A DNA stretch of 64,000 bases, from the NCBI RefSeq assembly GCF_010725725.1, contig NZ_AP022599.1:3658001-3722000 (forward strand), given 5' to 3'. Positions 42,696-51,140 of this stretch are shown here, piece after piece. This DNA comes from Mycolicibacterium pulveris (GTDB taxonomy: Bacteria > Actinomycetota > Actinomycetes > Mycobacteriales > Mycobacteriaceae). The position numbers were made by a program, and so were the translations under genes. The notes under the pieces were generated by a model, which was not told where the DNA came from, ran no database searches, and saw nothing but the letters and a program-made list of their open reading frames with translations. The number at the start of each line of letters is the position of its first letter. Positions within the stretch are counted from its first letter, which is position 1.

Positions 42696-44096
42696 GTGTT
42701 GCTCACCTCGCTGAACCCCGCGGCCGTCGCCGCCGGCGCGGACATCGGCGATGCCGTCCGCATCGACGGAGCCGCGTTGAGCCGCAGCGATCTGGTGGGG
42801 GCGGCGACCTCGGTGGCCGAGCGGGTCGCCGGCGCGACCCGCGTCGCGGTGCTCGCCACGCCGACCGTGTCCACCGTCCTGGCGGTCACCGGCTGCCTGA
42901 TCGCCGGGGTGCCCGTCGTCCCGGTGCCCGCCGATGTCGGCGCCGCCGAGCGCAGGCACATCCTGGCCGACTCCGGCGCGCAGGCGTGGCTGGGGGAGAA
43001 GCCCGCCGACGACGAGGGGCTGCAGCACGTGCCGGTGCGGGTGCACGCGCGGTCGTGGCACCGCTACGCCGAACCGCCCGCCGAGGCGCCCGCGCTGATC
43101 ATCTACACCTCGGGCACCACCGGGCCGCCCAAGGGCGTGATCGTGAGCAGGCGCGCCGTGGCCGCCGACATCGACGCGCTCGCCGAGGCCTGGCACTGGA
43201 CTGCTGATGACACGCTGGTGCACGGCCTGCCGCTGTATCACGTGCACGGGCTGGTGCTGGGGCTGCTGGGCTCGCTGCGGGTCGGTAGTCGATTCGTGCA
43301 CACCGGGAAACCGACGCCGGAGGCCTACGCCGCCGCGGGTGGTTCGTTGTACTTCGGTGTGCCGACGGTGTGGTCGCGGGTGGCCTCCGACCGCGCCGCG
43401 GCGAGCGCGCTGGCGTCGGCGCGGCTGCTGGTGTCGGGTAGTGCGCCGCTGCCGGTTCCGGTGTTCGACAAGCTGGTCGCCGTCACCGGGCACCGCGCGA
43501 TCGAACGGTACGGCGCCACGGAGTCGCTGATCACGGTGAGCACCCGGGTCGGCGGCGAGCGTCGCCCCGGCTGGGTCGGTCTGCCGTTGACAGGGATCGA
43601 GACCCGCCTTGTCGACGAGGACGGTGCGGAGGTTCCGCACGACGGCGAAACCATTGGGCGACTGCAGGTTCGGGGACCGACCCTGTTCGACGGCTACCTC
43701 AACCGGCCGGACGCCACCGCCGAGGCGTTCGACGCGGACGGTTGGTACCGAACCGGCGATGTCGCGGTGATCGACGCCGGCGGTATGCACCGCATCGTCG
43801 GCCGGGAATCCGTCGACCTGATCAAGACCGGTGGGTTTCGGGTCGGCGCGGCCGAGATCGAGACCGCGCTGCTCGGACATCCCGGCGTGCGCGAGGCCGC
43901 GGTTGTCGGAGTTCCCGACGACGACCTCGGTCAGCGCATCGTGGCGTTTGTCGTCGGCGACGCCGAACCTTCGGCGCTGATCGAGTTTGTGGCGCAGCAA
44001 CTTTCGGTGCACAAGCGACCACGTGAGGTGCGGCTGGTTGACGCACTGCCGCGCAACGCCATGGGCAAGGTGCTGAAAAAGGAGCTGGTACAGTGA
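42696..44096 (+). CDS. fadD36: Acyl-CoA synthetase FadD36-like
   Basis: This 466-residue short AMP-forming ligase has the P-loop IIYTSGTTGPPKGVIVS, LPLYHVHGLV, YGATESLITVS, GWYRTGDVAV and DLIKTGGFRVGAAEIE, and a final NAMGKVLKKELV with the catalytic lysine. The size and its position upstream of the dapD-dapE block match M. tuberculosis fadD36 (Rv1193). GTG 42696 is used. Its stop overlaps the next start (GTGA). Confidence 0.85.
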   Translation: MLLTSLNPAAVAAGADIGDAVRIDGAALSRSDLVGAATSVAERVAGATRVAVLATPTVSTVLAVTGCLIAGVPVVPVPADVGAAERRHILADSGAQAWLGEKPADDEGLQHVPVRVHARSWHRYAEPPAEAPALIIYTSGTTGPPKGVIVSRRAVAADIDALAEAWHWTADDTLVHGLPLYHVHGLVLGLLGSLRVGSRFVHTGKPTPEAYAAAGGSLYFGVPTVWSRVASDRAAASALASARLLVSGSAPLPVPVFDKLVAVTGHRAIERYGATESLITVSTRVGGERRPGWVGLPLTGIETRLVDEDGAEVPHDGETIGRLQVRGPTLFDGYLNRPDATAEAFDADGWYRTGDVAVIDAGGMHRIVGRESVDLIKTGGFRVGAAEIETALLGHPGVREAAVVGVPDDDLGQRIVAFVVGDAEPSALIEFVAQQLSVHKRPREVRLVDALPRNAMGKVLKKELVQ

Positions 44097-44443
44097 CTTT
44101 GAAGTTCGACGAGATCTGCATCGACGCTCACGACGCCACCATGTTGGGCCGATGGTGGTCGGAGGTGCTCGGTTGGCCTCACGACGTCGACGCGGACGGC
44201 GACGTGGTGCTGCGCGCCCCCGCCGGCGCCGGGCCGAACTGGTTGTTTCTGGCGACGCCCGACGCCAAAGTGGTCAAGAACCGCATCCACTTCGACTTCC
44301 GGCCCGACGACCAACAGGCCGAGGTGCGGCGGGTGATCGGCCTGGGCGCCCGGCGCGTCGACATCGGCCAGGGCGATTCCAGCTGGGTCGTGCTGGCCGA
44401 CCCGGAAGGCAACGAGTTCTGCATCCTGGCCGCCGAAGATTGA
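44093..44443 (+). CDS. VOC/glyoxalase-like domain protein
   Basis: This is a 116-residue single-module vicinal-oxygen-chelate protein (FDEICIDAHDATMLGRWWSEVLGWP ... NRIHFDFRP ... WVVLADPEGNEFCILA). Two such modules usually dimerise to form one metal site. Substrate unknown. GTG overlaps the fadD36 stop by four bases, so they are co-translated. Confidence 0.85.
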   Translation: MTLKFDEICIDAHDATMLGRWWSEVLGWPHDVDADGDVVLRAPAGAGPNWLFLATPDAKVVKNRIHFDFRPDDQQAEVRRVIGLGARRVDIGQGDSSWVVLADPEGNEFCILAAED

Positions 44444-44460
44444 CCCGCGCCTTTTCTCCG

Positions 44461-44518
44461 CGAGCGTGCGTGTCTGAGGGCGACACGCCGATCAAAACCC
44501 GGAGTTTACGCACGCTCG
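44461..44518 (+). repeat. 58-bp palindromic-end repeat, copy 1
   Basis: The unit starts with CGAGCGTGCG and ends with its complement CGCACGCTCG. An inverted second copy stands at 45071-45128, with about 32 bases identical at the outer end (including TGTCTGAGGGCGACACGCCG). The 5' codons of the following carboxypeptidase-like gene lie inside this copy. Confidence 0.8.
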
Positions 44519-45065
44519 TCACCCTGGCAGCCGCGGTGGCGTTGTCACTGTGTGCGTGCGGGTCCGCGCCGTCACCGCCGCCGCAACCCACGGTTCCCGT
44601 CGAGCCGTTGCGTATCGGTGACGCGGCAACGGACACGGTGGGCGGCTGGCTGCCGGCGGGTGTGACGCTTTCCCCCTTCGACGTGTCCAATCCCATTGTG
44701 GGATGGTTGGATCCGGCGTTGCTCAAGGCGGTTCAGGACGCCGCGGATGCCGCCGCGGACGACGGTATCGACATGCGGATCACCTCAGGCTGGCGAACGA
44801 CAGGCTTTCAGCAGCGGCTCTTCGACATGGGTGTACAGCAGCACGGCAGCGTCGAGGCCGCCAGCGAATTCGTCGCGCCCGTGGAGGTTTCGAAGCATGT
44901 CACCGGTGAGGCCGTGGACATCGCGCCCGTGGGGCCGATATGTGGTTGATCCGCAACGGCTCTCGGTTCGGGCTGTGTCAGGTATTCGCCAACGAGATAT
45001 GGCACTTCGAACTCGCGGCGGTCGACGGCCGCTGTCCGCCGTTGAAGCCGAACGCGGCGAGCTAA
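44470..45065 (+). pseudogene. D-alanyl-D-alanine carboxypeptidase (VanY-like) with a frameshift
   Basis: The first frame encodes a lipoprotein-like signal (ALSLCACGS), then a VanY peptidase domain: SGWRTTGFQQRLF, and SKHVTGEAVDIAP with the first zinc His and Asp. It stops at TGA 44947-44949. The rest of the domain continues in another frame from 44940 (MWLIRNGSRFGLCQVFANEIWHFELA, with the catalytic Glu and last zinc His) to TAA at 45065. A one-base loss near 44930-44945, or a sequencing error, explains it. The N-terminal residues come from the flanking repeat, so the real start may be later. Confidence 0.78.
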
Positions 45066-45070
45066 CGCCG

Positions 45071-45128
45071 CGAGCGTGCGCAAACTCGCGCATTTGCTCG
45101 GCGTGTCGCCCTCAGACACGCACGCTCG
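45071..45128 (-). repeat. 58-bp palindromic-end repeat, copy 2 (inverted)
   Basis: This is the inverted partner of the unit at 44461. It lies 5 nt after the carboxypeptidase remnant and 22 nt before the dapD stop. The two copies bracket the broken gene like the ends of a miniature element, and the transcript could form a long hairpin. Confidence 0.8.
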
Positions 45129-45150
45129 CGCAAAAGGGTGACCAACGCGT

Positions 45151-46095
45151 TTAGTTCTGGTGCAGGGCTTCGTTCAGCGTGATGCCGCTGCCGTCACGCT
45201 TGACCACCTCGACGGCGCCCGACAGTGAATTGCGCCGGAACAACAGGTTGTTGGCGCCCGACAGTTCACGCGCCTTGACGGTCTGGCCGTCGCCGGTCTG
45301 CACCTTGGTGCCCGCGGTGACATACAGTCCCGCCTCGACCACGCAGTCGTCGCCCAACGAAATACCAAGGCCCGCATTGGCGCCGAGCAGACACCGCTCG
45401 CCCACCGAGATCACCTCGGTGCCGCCGCCGGACAGCGTGCCCATGATCGACGCGCCACCGCCGACGTCGGAGCCGTCGCCGACCACCACGCCCGCCGAGA
45501 TCCGGCCCTCCACCATCGAGTTGCCCAGCGTGCCCGCGTTGAAGTTGACGAAGCCCTCGTGCATGACCGTGGTGCCCGACGCGAGATGGGCGCCCAGCCG
45601 CACCCGGTCGGCGTCGGCCACCCGCACCCCCGACGGCAACACGTAGTCGACCATCCGCGGGAACTTGTCGACGCCGTAGACGGTCACCGGGCCGCGCCGG
45701 CGCAACCGGGCCCGTACGGTCTCGAACCCCTCGACCGCGCACGGGCCGTGGTTGGTCCACACCACGTTGGTCAACAGGCCGAAGAAGCCGCCCGCGTTGA
45801 GGCCGTGCGGGGCCACCAGCCGATGGGACAGCAGGTGCAGCCGCAGGTACACGTCATACGCATCGGTCGCGTCGTCGTCCAGCGACGCGATGACGGTGCG
45901 CACGGCGACCATCTCGACGCCGCGGTCGTCGTCGCGGCCGGTGAGCACACCCAGTTCCTCGGGGACCTCGGCCGCCGAGAGCCGGGTGGTGCCGGACGGG
46001 CCGTTCCCGCTGAGTTCAGGGGACGGGAACCAGGTGTCGAGGACGGATCCGTCGGCGGCGATGGTCGCAAGGCCGACGCCAGAAGCAGCAGTCAC
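45151..46095 (-). CDS. dapD: 2,3,4,5-tetrahydropyridine-2,6-dicarboxylate N-succinyltransferase
   Basis: This is a 314-residue left-handed beta-helix acyltransferase of the lysine/meso-diaminopimelate pathway. A long N-terminal domain (to about residue 165) is followed by hexapeptide repeats ([42 protein letters not shown]) and a C-terminal strand domain. Length and the [28 protein letters not shown] region match actinobacterial DapD. GTG at 46095 is used. It is divergent from dapE across a 121-nt gap that holds a long hairpin. Confidence 0.95.
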   Translation of the reverse strand: MTAASGVGLATIAADGSVLDTWFPSPELSGNGPSGTTRLSAAEVPEELGVLTGRDDDRGVEMVAVRTVIASLDDDATDAYDVYLRLHLLSHRLVAPHGLNAGGFFGLLTNVVWTNHGPCAVEGFETVRARLRRRGPVTVYGVDKFPRMVDYVLPSGVRVADADRVRLGAHLASGTTVMHEGFVNFNAGTLGNSMVEGRISAGVVVGDGSDVGGGASIMGTLSGGGTEVISVGERCLLGANAGLGISLGDDCVVEAGLYVTAGTKVQTGDGQTVKARELSGANNLLFRRNSLSGAVEVVKRDGSGITLNEALHQN

Positions 46096-46115
46096 GTTCG
46101 TAGAGGCTACGTTCT

Positions 46116-46181
46116 CCGGCGAGCAGACGTGAACACCCCCCGAAACGGCGGAAAATGGGGGTCCACGCGTCTGCTCGCCGG
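46116..46181. repeat. Long hairpin between dapD and dapE
   Basis: Arms at 46116-46140 and 46157-46181 (CCGGCGAGCAGACG ... CGTCTGCTCGCCGG, plus CCCCC/GGGGG next to a 16-nt loop) form a 25-bp imperfect stem. It fills the divergent promoter region of two essential biosynthetic genes. It resembles a dispersed mycobacterial palindromic repeat. Confidence 0.7.
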
Positions 46182-46216
46182 GGGGCCGCCGACGTGACCG
46201 ACTAGCCTCAACCAAC

Positions 46217-47284
46217 GTGGGCCTGGACTTGCACGCCGATCCGATCGCGCTGACCGCGGCACTGGTGGACATTCCCAGCGAATCGCGCGACGAGCAGCGC
46301 ATCGCCGACGAAATCGAGACCGCGTTGCGCGAGCAGACCAGCGGCTTCGAGATCATCCGCAGCGGCAACGCGGTGCTGGCGCGCACACACCACGGCATGC
46401 CGTCGCGCGTGCTGCTGGCCGGCCACACCGACACCGTGCCCATCGCCGGCAACCTGCCCAGCCGGCTCGAGGGCCCGTATCTCTACGGGTGCGGCACCTC
46501 CGACATGAAATCGGGGGACGCGGTCTTTCTGCATCTGGCCGCGACGGTCGCCGCGCCGCGACACGACATCACGCTGGTGATGTATGACTGCGAGGAAATC
46601 GAAGCGAGCGCAAACGGATTGGGCCGTATCGAACGCGAACTGCCCGACTGGCTGGCCGCCGACGTCGCCATCCTCGGCGAACCGTCGGGCGGATACATCG
46701 AGGCCGGCTGCCAGGGCACGCTACGCGTGATCGTCACCGCGTCGGGAACCCGCGCGCATTCCGCACGATCCTGGCTGGGCGACAACGCGATTCACAAACT
46801 CGGTGACGTACTGGCGCGACTCAAGGACTATCAGGCCCGCAGCGTCGACATCGACGGCTGCGTCTACCGCGAAGGGCTGTCGGCGGTCGGCATCGACGGC
46901 GGCATCGCGGGCAACGTCATTCCCGACGCCGCGTCGGTGACGATCAACTTCCGTTTCGCGCCCGACCGCACCCCCGACCAGGCCCTGCGGCACGTGCACG
47001 AGGTGCTCGACGGCCTCGACGTGCGCATCGAGCTGACCGACTCCGCGCCGGGCGCGCTGCCCGGCCTGACCAAGCCGGCCGCCGCGGCACTGGCGGCCGC
47101 TGCCGGCGGCCGGGTGCGGGCCAAATACGGGTGGACCGACGTCGCGCGGTTCGCCGCGCTGGGCATCCCGGCGGTCAACTACGGACCCGGCGACCCGAAC
47201 CTGGCGCACCGCGCCGACGAGCGGGTGGAGACCGCGGCCATCACGGCCGCCACCGACACGCTGCGGCGGTATTTAACCGCTTGA
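46217..47284 (+). CDS. dapE: Succinyl-diaminopimelate desuccinylase
   Basis: This 355-residue M20 metallopeptidase cleaves N-succinyl-LL-diaminopimelate. Metal and catalytic motifs are [23 protein letters not shown], and MYDCEEIEA (catalytic Glu pair). A dimerisation lid with [20 protein letters not shown] and the final metal His region ([15 protein letters not shown]) follow. GTG start at 46217. Divergent from dapD, same pathway. Confidence 0.94.
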   Translation: MGLDLHADPIALTAALVDIPSESRDEQRIADEIETALREQTSGFEIIRSGNAVLARTHHGMPSRVLLAGHTDTVPIAGNLPSRLEGPYLYGCGTSDMKSGDAVFLHLAATVAAPRHDITLVMYDCEEIEASANGLGRIERELPDWLAADVAILGEPSGGYIEAGCQGTLRVIVTASGTRAHSARSWLGDNAIHKLGDVLARLKDYQARSVDIDGCVYREGLSAVGIDGGIAGNVIPDAASVTINFRFAPDRTPDQALRHVHEVLDGLDVRIELTDSAPGALPGLTKPAAAALAAAAGGRVRAKYGWTDVARFAALGIPAVNYGPGDPNLAHRADERVETAAITAATDTLRRYLTA

Positions 47285-47361
47285 CCGCACCCCTACGCTG
47301 AAAGCATGCGGTGAGACGACGACCCCGGTGTTCAGTCGTTCTGTCATGAGAGCTCACCCCC

Positions 47362-48954
47362 ATGTCTTCCATCGTCTTTTCCGACGTGTCGTTCGCCTGG
47401 CCGGACGACGACACGCCGCTGTTTCATGACCTTTCGGTGACCGTCGGCCCCGGCCGCACGGGCCTCGTCGCGCCCAACGGTGCCGGCAAGAGCACGCTGC
47501 TCAAGCTCGTCACCGGCGAGTACCAGCCCACCACCGGATCGGTCACTGTCGACGGCACGATCGGCTACCTGCCGCAGACGCTGCCGTTCGTCGCGGAGCG
47601 CACCGTCGCCGAAGTGCTCGGCGTCGCGCCGATCATCGCCGCGCTGAACGCCCTGGCCGACGGCGACGCCGGCGACGACGTGTTCGCCGCGATCGGCGAC
47701 GACTGGGACGTGGAGGAGCGCACCCAAGCCCAACTCGACCGGTTGGGGCTGGGCCACATCGAGCTGGGCCGCGCGCTCGGTTCGTTGTCCGGCGGCGAGG
47801 TGGTCTCCCTCGGGCTGGCCGCTCAGCTGCTCAAGCGCCCCGACGTGCTGCTGCTCGACGAGCCCACCAACAACCTCGACGTCGACGCGCGCCGCCGACT
47901 CTACGACGCCCTCGACGACTTCACCGGATGCCTGCTGCTGGTCAGTCACGACCGCACGCTGCTGGACCGGATGGAGCGCATCGCCGAGCTGCACCGCGGC
48001 AAAATCCTGTTGTACGGCGGCAATTTCACGATGTACACCCACGCCGTGCAGGAGGCGCAGCGGGTCGCCGAGAACGCCGTGCGCAGCGCCGAACAACAGC
48101 TCGAACGCGAGAAGCGCGACATGCAGCTGGCCCGAGAACGTGCCGCGCGAAAGGCCTCGACCGCGGCGCGCAACGTCAAGAATGCCGGGCTGCCCAGAAT
48201 CGTCGCGGGCGCGATGAAGCGGCGGGCCCAGGAGTCGGCGGGCAAGGCTGACGACGTGCACTCCGCCCGGGTCGGCGACGCCAAGGCGCGGCTCGACGAC
48301 GCCGAGCGCAGGCTGCGCGACGACCACGCCCTCGTGCTCGACCTGCCGCAGACCGACGTGCCCGCCGGCCGCAACTTGCTGACGCTCGACGGCGTGACCG
48401 CGCGTCGCGGCGGGCGCACCCTGTTCACCAGCGTCGACCTGAGCATCCGCGGGCCCGAACGGATCGCGCTCACCGGACCCAACGGCGCAGGCAAATCCAC
48501 CCTGCTGCGGATCATCGACGGCACCGCGGCCCCCGACGCCGGCACCGTTGGGCGCGCTGACGGCCGGGTGGCCTACCTGTCCCAGCGGCTGGACCTGCTG
48601 AATCCGCAACGCTCGGTCGGCGAAAGCCTCGCCTTCTGTGCGCCCGGCCTCTCGCAGACCCGGCGCAGGCATGTGCTCGCACAGTTCCTGTTCCGCGGCG
48701 ACCGGATCCACCTGCCGATCGGGGCGCTGTCGGGTGGTGAGCGGCTGCGCGCCACGCTGGCCTGCGTGCTTTACAGCGAACCCGCACCGCACCTGCTGCT
48801 GCTCGACGAGCCCACCAACAACCTCGATCTGGTCAGCGTCGGGCAACTGTCCTCGGCGCTGAACGCCTACCGCGGCGCGTTCGTCGTCGTCAGCCACGAC
48901 GAACGATTCCTCGACGAGATCGGGGTGCAACGGCGGCTGCGGCTGCCGGCCTGA
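47362..48954 (+). CDS. ABC-F family ATP-binding protein
   Basis: This 530-residue soluble protein has two ABC domains: Walker A APNGAGKST, signature LSGGEVVSLG and LLLDEPTNNLD; then GPNGAGKST, LSGGERLRATL and LLLDEPTNNLD. They are joined by a charged linker (about 215-290, ERAARKASTAARNVKNAGLPRIVAGAMKRRAQ). There is no membrane domain, so it acts on ribosomes (translation factor or antibiotic protection) rather than transport. It has a 77-nt leader after dapE and only a weak ribosome site. Confidence 0.9.
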   Translation: MSSIVFSDVSFAWPDDDTPLFHDLSVTVGPGRTGLVAPNGAGKSTLLKLVTGEYQPTTGSVTVDGTIGYLPQTLPFVAERTVAEVLGVAPIIAALNALADGDAGDDVFAAIGDDWDVEERTQAQLDRLGLGHIELGRALGSLSGGEVVSLGLAAQLLKRPDVLLLDEPTNNLDVDARRRLYDALDDFTGCLLLVSHDRTLLDRMERIAELHRGKILLYGGNFTMYTHAVQEAQRVAENAVRSAEQQLEREKRDMQLARERAARKASTAARNVKNAGLPRIVAGAMKRRAQESAGKADDVHSARVGDAKARLDDAERRLRDDHALVLDLPQTDVPAGRNLLTLDGVTARRGGRTLFTSVDLSIRGPERIALTGPNGAGKSTLLRIIDGTAAPDAGTVGRADGRVAYLSQRLDLLNPQRSVGESLAFCAPGLSQTRRRHVLAQFLFRGDRIHLPIGALSGGERLRATLACVLYSEPAPHLLLLDEPTNNLDLVSVGQLSSALNAYRGAFVVVSHDERFLDEIGVQRRLRLPA

Positions 48955-49020
48955 ACCGTGCTGACCGGCGCGGAGTTCAGCGGGTCGCCAGCAACCACGG
49001 ACACGGTAGGTTTGACGACC

Positions 49021-50139
49021 ATGGGGATCATGCCCGACGTCAGCCCCTACGGGTCGCAGACGGTGACGGGCCCCGGCTGGCCGAACGTCGACGAAGAGGT
49101 GCTGGCGTCGGCCGCGGCGGCCTATGAAGCGCTGGCGGCGAAGTTGACCGGCACCGTGGTGCCCCGGCAGCAGGGCCAGCTCATGCAGCTGTCCGACAGC
49201 TGGGAGGGCGCCGGGTCGCTGGCCGCGGCGGGGGAGGCCAGCGCGATCATCGGCGGTCATGAGGCAAATGCCGCGCAGGCCGCCGCGATCGCGGCCAAAC
49301 TGCGGGCGATGGAGGCCACCGTCATCAAGACCAAGATGCTGGCCAACACGATCGCCCAAGAGGTGCAGCACGAGTGCGAGGCGATCGCGGCGATGCCGTT
49401 CGGCAACGCCCAGCAGCTGGTGCAGAGCCGGATCAAGCTGGGGCTGTCGCAGAACATCGCCAACGTGACGACGAATACCACCGAGTTGGCCAACACGCTC
49501 GGGGTGCCGCCCAGCATCCCCTTCGTCGGCGCCCCGGTACCCGGCGGCAAGGAAGCCCAGGACAGCGGGGAAGAGGCCGCCGAACAGGCCGGCCAAGGAC
49601 CGCAGCAGGCGATGCAGATGGCCGGCCAGATGGGATCGATGGCGGCCCAACTGCCCATGCAGATCGGTCAGTCGCTGATGGCGGTGCCGCAGCAGATGGG
49701 CCAGCAGCTCTCGCAGCCGTTGCAGCAGCTCACGTCGCTGTTCGGTCAGGGCGGCAAGGCCGACGCGCTTGGCGCGGCAGGGCTGCCGTTCTCGTCGTTC
49801 TCCAACCATCCGCTGGCCGGCGGCTCCGGTGCCGGCGGCGGCTCCGGCATGGTGCGGGCGGCCGGGTTGCCGGGCTCCGGCGGCGTGCCGTTGCAGACCC
49901 CGCAGATGGCGAACCTGGTCGGCAGCAAGCCGGTGAGCACCGCGCCCGCGGAAGGAGCCGCGGCCGGGTCCGCGGTGGCGGGCGGTGTCGCCCCGATGGC
50001 GGCGGGGGCGGGCGGCATGGGCGGCATGGCGCCGATGATGGGTCAGCGCGCACCGAGCGGGGGCACCACGACGGGATTGTCGGTGCCCGCGCCGCTGGAA
50101 CACGACCTCGACGAAGACGACGTCGACGACGACTGGTGA
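49021..50139 (+). CDS. PPE-like/WxG type VII secretion substrate
   Basis: This is a 372-residue protein. An N-terminal helical domain of about 160 residues has PGWPNVDEEVLASAAAAYEAL and the W61-E-G63 turn typical of PPE/WXG partners. A Gln/Met-rich helix (about 190-245) and a Gly/Ala-rich, acidic-ended tail (EDDVDDDW) follow. It is probably the PPE-like half of a secreted pair with the protein starting at 50158. I use the ATG at 49021; ATG 49030 is possible. No signal peptide. Confidence 0.72.
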   Translation: MGIMPDVSPYGSQTVTGPGWPNVDEEVLASAAAAYEALAAKLTGTVVPRQQGQLMQLSDSWEGAGSLAAAGEASAIIGGHEANAAQAAAIAAKLRAMEATVIKTKMLANTIAQEVQHECEAIAAMPFGNAQQLVQSRIKLGLSQNIANVTTNTTELANTLGVPPSIPFVGAPVPGGKEAQDSGEEAAEQAGQGPQQAMQMAGQMGSMAAQLPMQIGQSLMAVPQQMGQQLSQPLQQLTSLFGQGGKADALGAAGLPFSSFSNHPLAGGSGAGGGSGMVRAAGLPGSGGVPLQTPQMANLVGSKPVSTAPAEGAAAGSAVAGGVAPMAAGAGGMGGMAPMMGQRAPSGGTTTGLSVPAPLEHDLDEDDVDDDW

Positions 50140-50157
50140 GGGCAGGGGAGATTCGCG

Positions 50158-50763
50158 ATGTCTAGTCCGCTGAGAAAGCCCGACGGCATCAGTTGGGCCG
50201 CGGCGGCGGTCGAATTGCCGCAGATACCAACGGTTCCCGCGGGGCAGGACGCGATGAGCTCGACCATCTCGGCGGTGCTGCCCACGCTGAGCGCCTCGCT
50301 GGCCGCCAACGTGGCGGCGCTGTCGGCCAAGGAGAACACGTTCTCCGCCAAGGTCGGGGCGGCGCAGGCGGCGTATACGAACTCCGATGAGGCCGGCTCG
50401 CAGTCGGTGGGCCAGGTCGTCGGGATGCTCGGCCAGCTCGGCCAACAGGCCGGTCAGATGGGGCAGTCGGCGGGCGCGCCCGCCCAGGCGCTCGGCGGGC
50501 AGACCGGCATGTTCGGCTCGCTGATGCAGCAGGCGATGCAGGCGGGCCAGGGCTCAGGAACGCAGACGACGGCCGGTTCGGGTGCCGTCGGTGCGACGGG
50601 CGCCGCCGCACCGCACCCGGGGACAGGTGCCCCGCCGCCACCGCGCGACGAGGACGACGAGGTCGCCGCGCCCGACGAGAGCCGAGCGGGCTCGGGTCCT
50701 GCACCGGTGACACCGCCGGATGTCGTGGATTCCGGCGACGACGGCATCGCGCGTCGGCTGTAA
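50158..50763 (+). CDS. PE-like type VII secretion substrate with YxxxD signal
   Basis: This 201-residue protein has an N-terminal helix-turn-helix hairpin (LPTLSASLAANVAALSAKEN) and a Y73-TNS-D77 motif right after it, which is the general ESX secretion signal of PE and EspB-type proteins. The tail is rich in Gly, Gln, Pro and acidic residues. AGGGGAG precedes the ATG. It is 18 nt after the PPE-like gene; together they resemble EspB split into its PE-like and PPE-like parts. Confidence 0.7.
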   Translation: MSSPLRKPDGISWAAAAVELPQIPTVPAGQDAMSSTISAVLPTLSASLAANVAALSAKENTFSAKVGAAQAAYTNSDEAGSQSVGQVVGMLGQLGQQAGQMGQSAGAPAQALGGQTGMFGSLMQQAMQAGQGSGTQTTAGSGAVGATGAAAPHPGTGAPPPPRDEDDEVAAPDESRAGSGPAPVTPPDVVDSGDDGIARRL

Positions 50764-50779
50764 CCGCTCGGCGCGGAAT

Positions 50780-51082
50780 TCAGTCGGTCAGGCGTTCCGC
50801 ACCCGCGTGATCACCCTGCTCGTACAGCTGGGCCGACGCCCGGAGTAGTTCGGCGATGGTGGTGCCCGCGGCCGCGGCGGCCCGCAGGCTGTCGTGGCGG
50901 GCGTCGAGCACACCGGACAGCGCGGTGCTCACCGCCGAGCCGATCGTGCCGTGGATGGCCTGCACACCGGCCGCCTCCGACGGGCCCGCGTTCATCAACT
51001 GCGACAACCCGGCCACGACCCGGTCGTGCACCTCGGCGTAGGACCGCACACCGTCGGGGTGTACGTGCAGGTTGTCGCTCAT
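50780..51082 (-). CDS. EspC-like type VII secretion target (DUF2580-like)
   Basis: This is a 100-residue helical-hairpin protein (LHVHPDGVRSYAEVHDRVVAGL ... LRAAAAAGTTIAELLRASAQLYEQGD). A Y87-EQG-D91 motif lies near the C-terminus, matching the YxxxD ESX signal. EspC/EspF-like proteins are co-secreted with ESX-1 substrates. It is convergent with the PE-like gene, and the two stops are 16 nt apart. Confidence 0.75.
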   Translation of the reverse strand: MSDNLHVHPDGVRSYAEVHDRVVAGLSQLMNAGPSEAAGVQAIHGTIGSAVSTALSGVLDARHDSLRAAAAAGTTIAELLRASAQLYEQGDHAGAERLTD

Positions 51083-51140
51083 CGAATACCTCCGTCGCCT
51101 TGCAGTCTAGGGCCGCGACGGAACGGTCCCCCACACCAAT

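Noticed and set aside
47344..50445. Very long minus-strand open frame (over 1000 codons) across ABC-F and PPE-like genes
   Set aside because: It is a high-GC shadow frame. The plus-strand proteins have clear Walker motifs and WxG signals, and the minus frame shows only Arg/Gly-rich low-complexity sequence.
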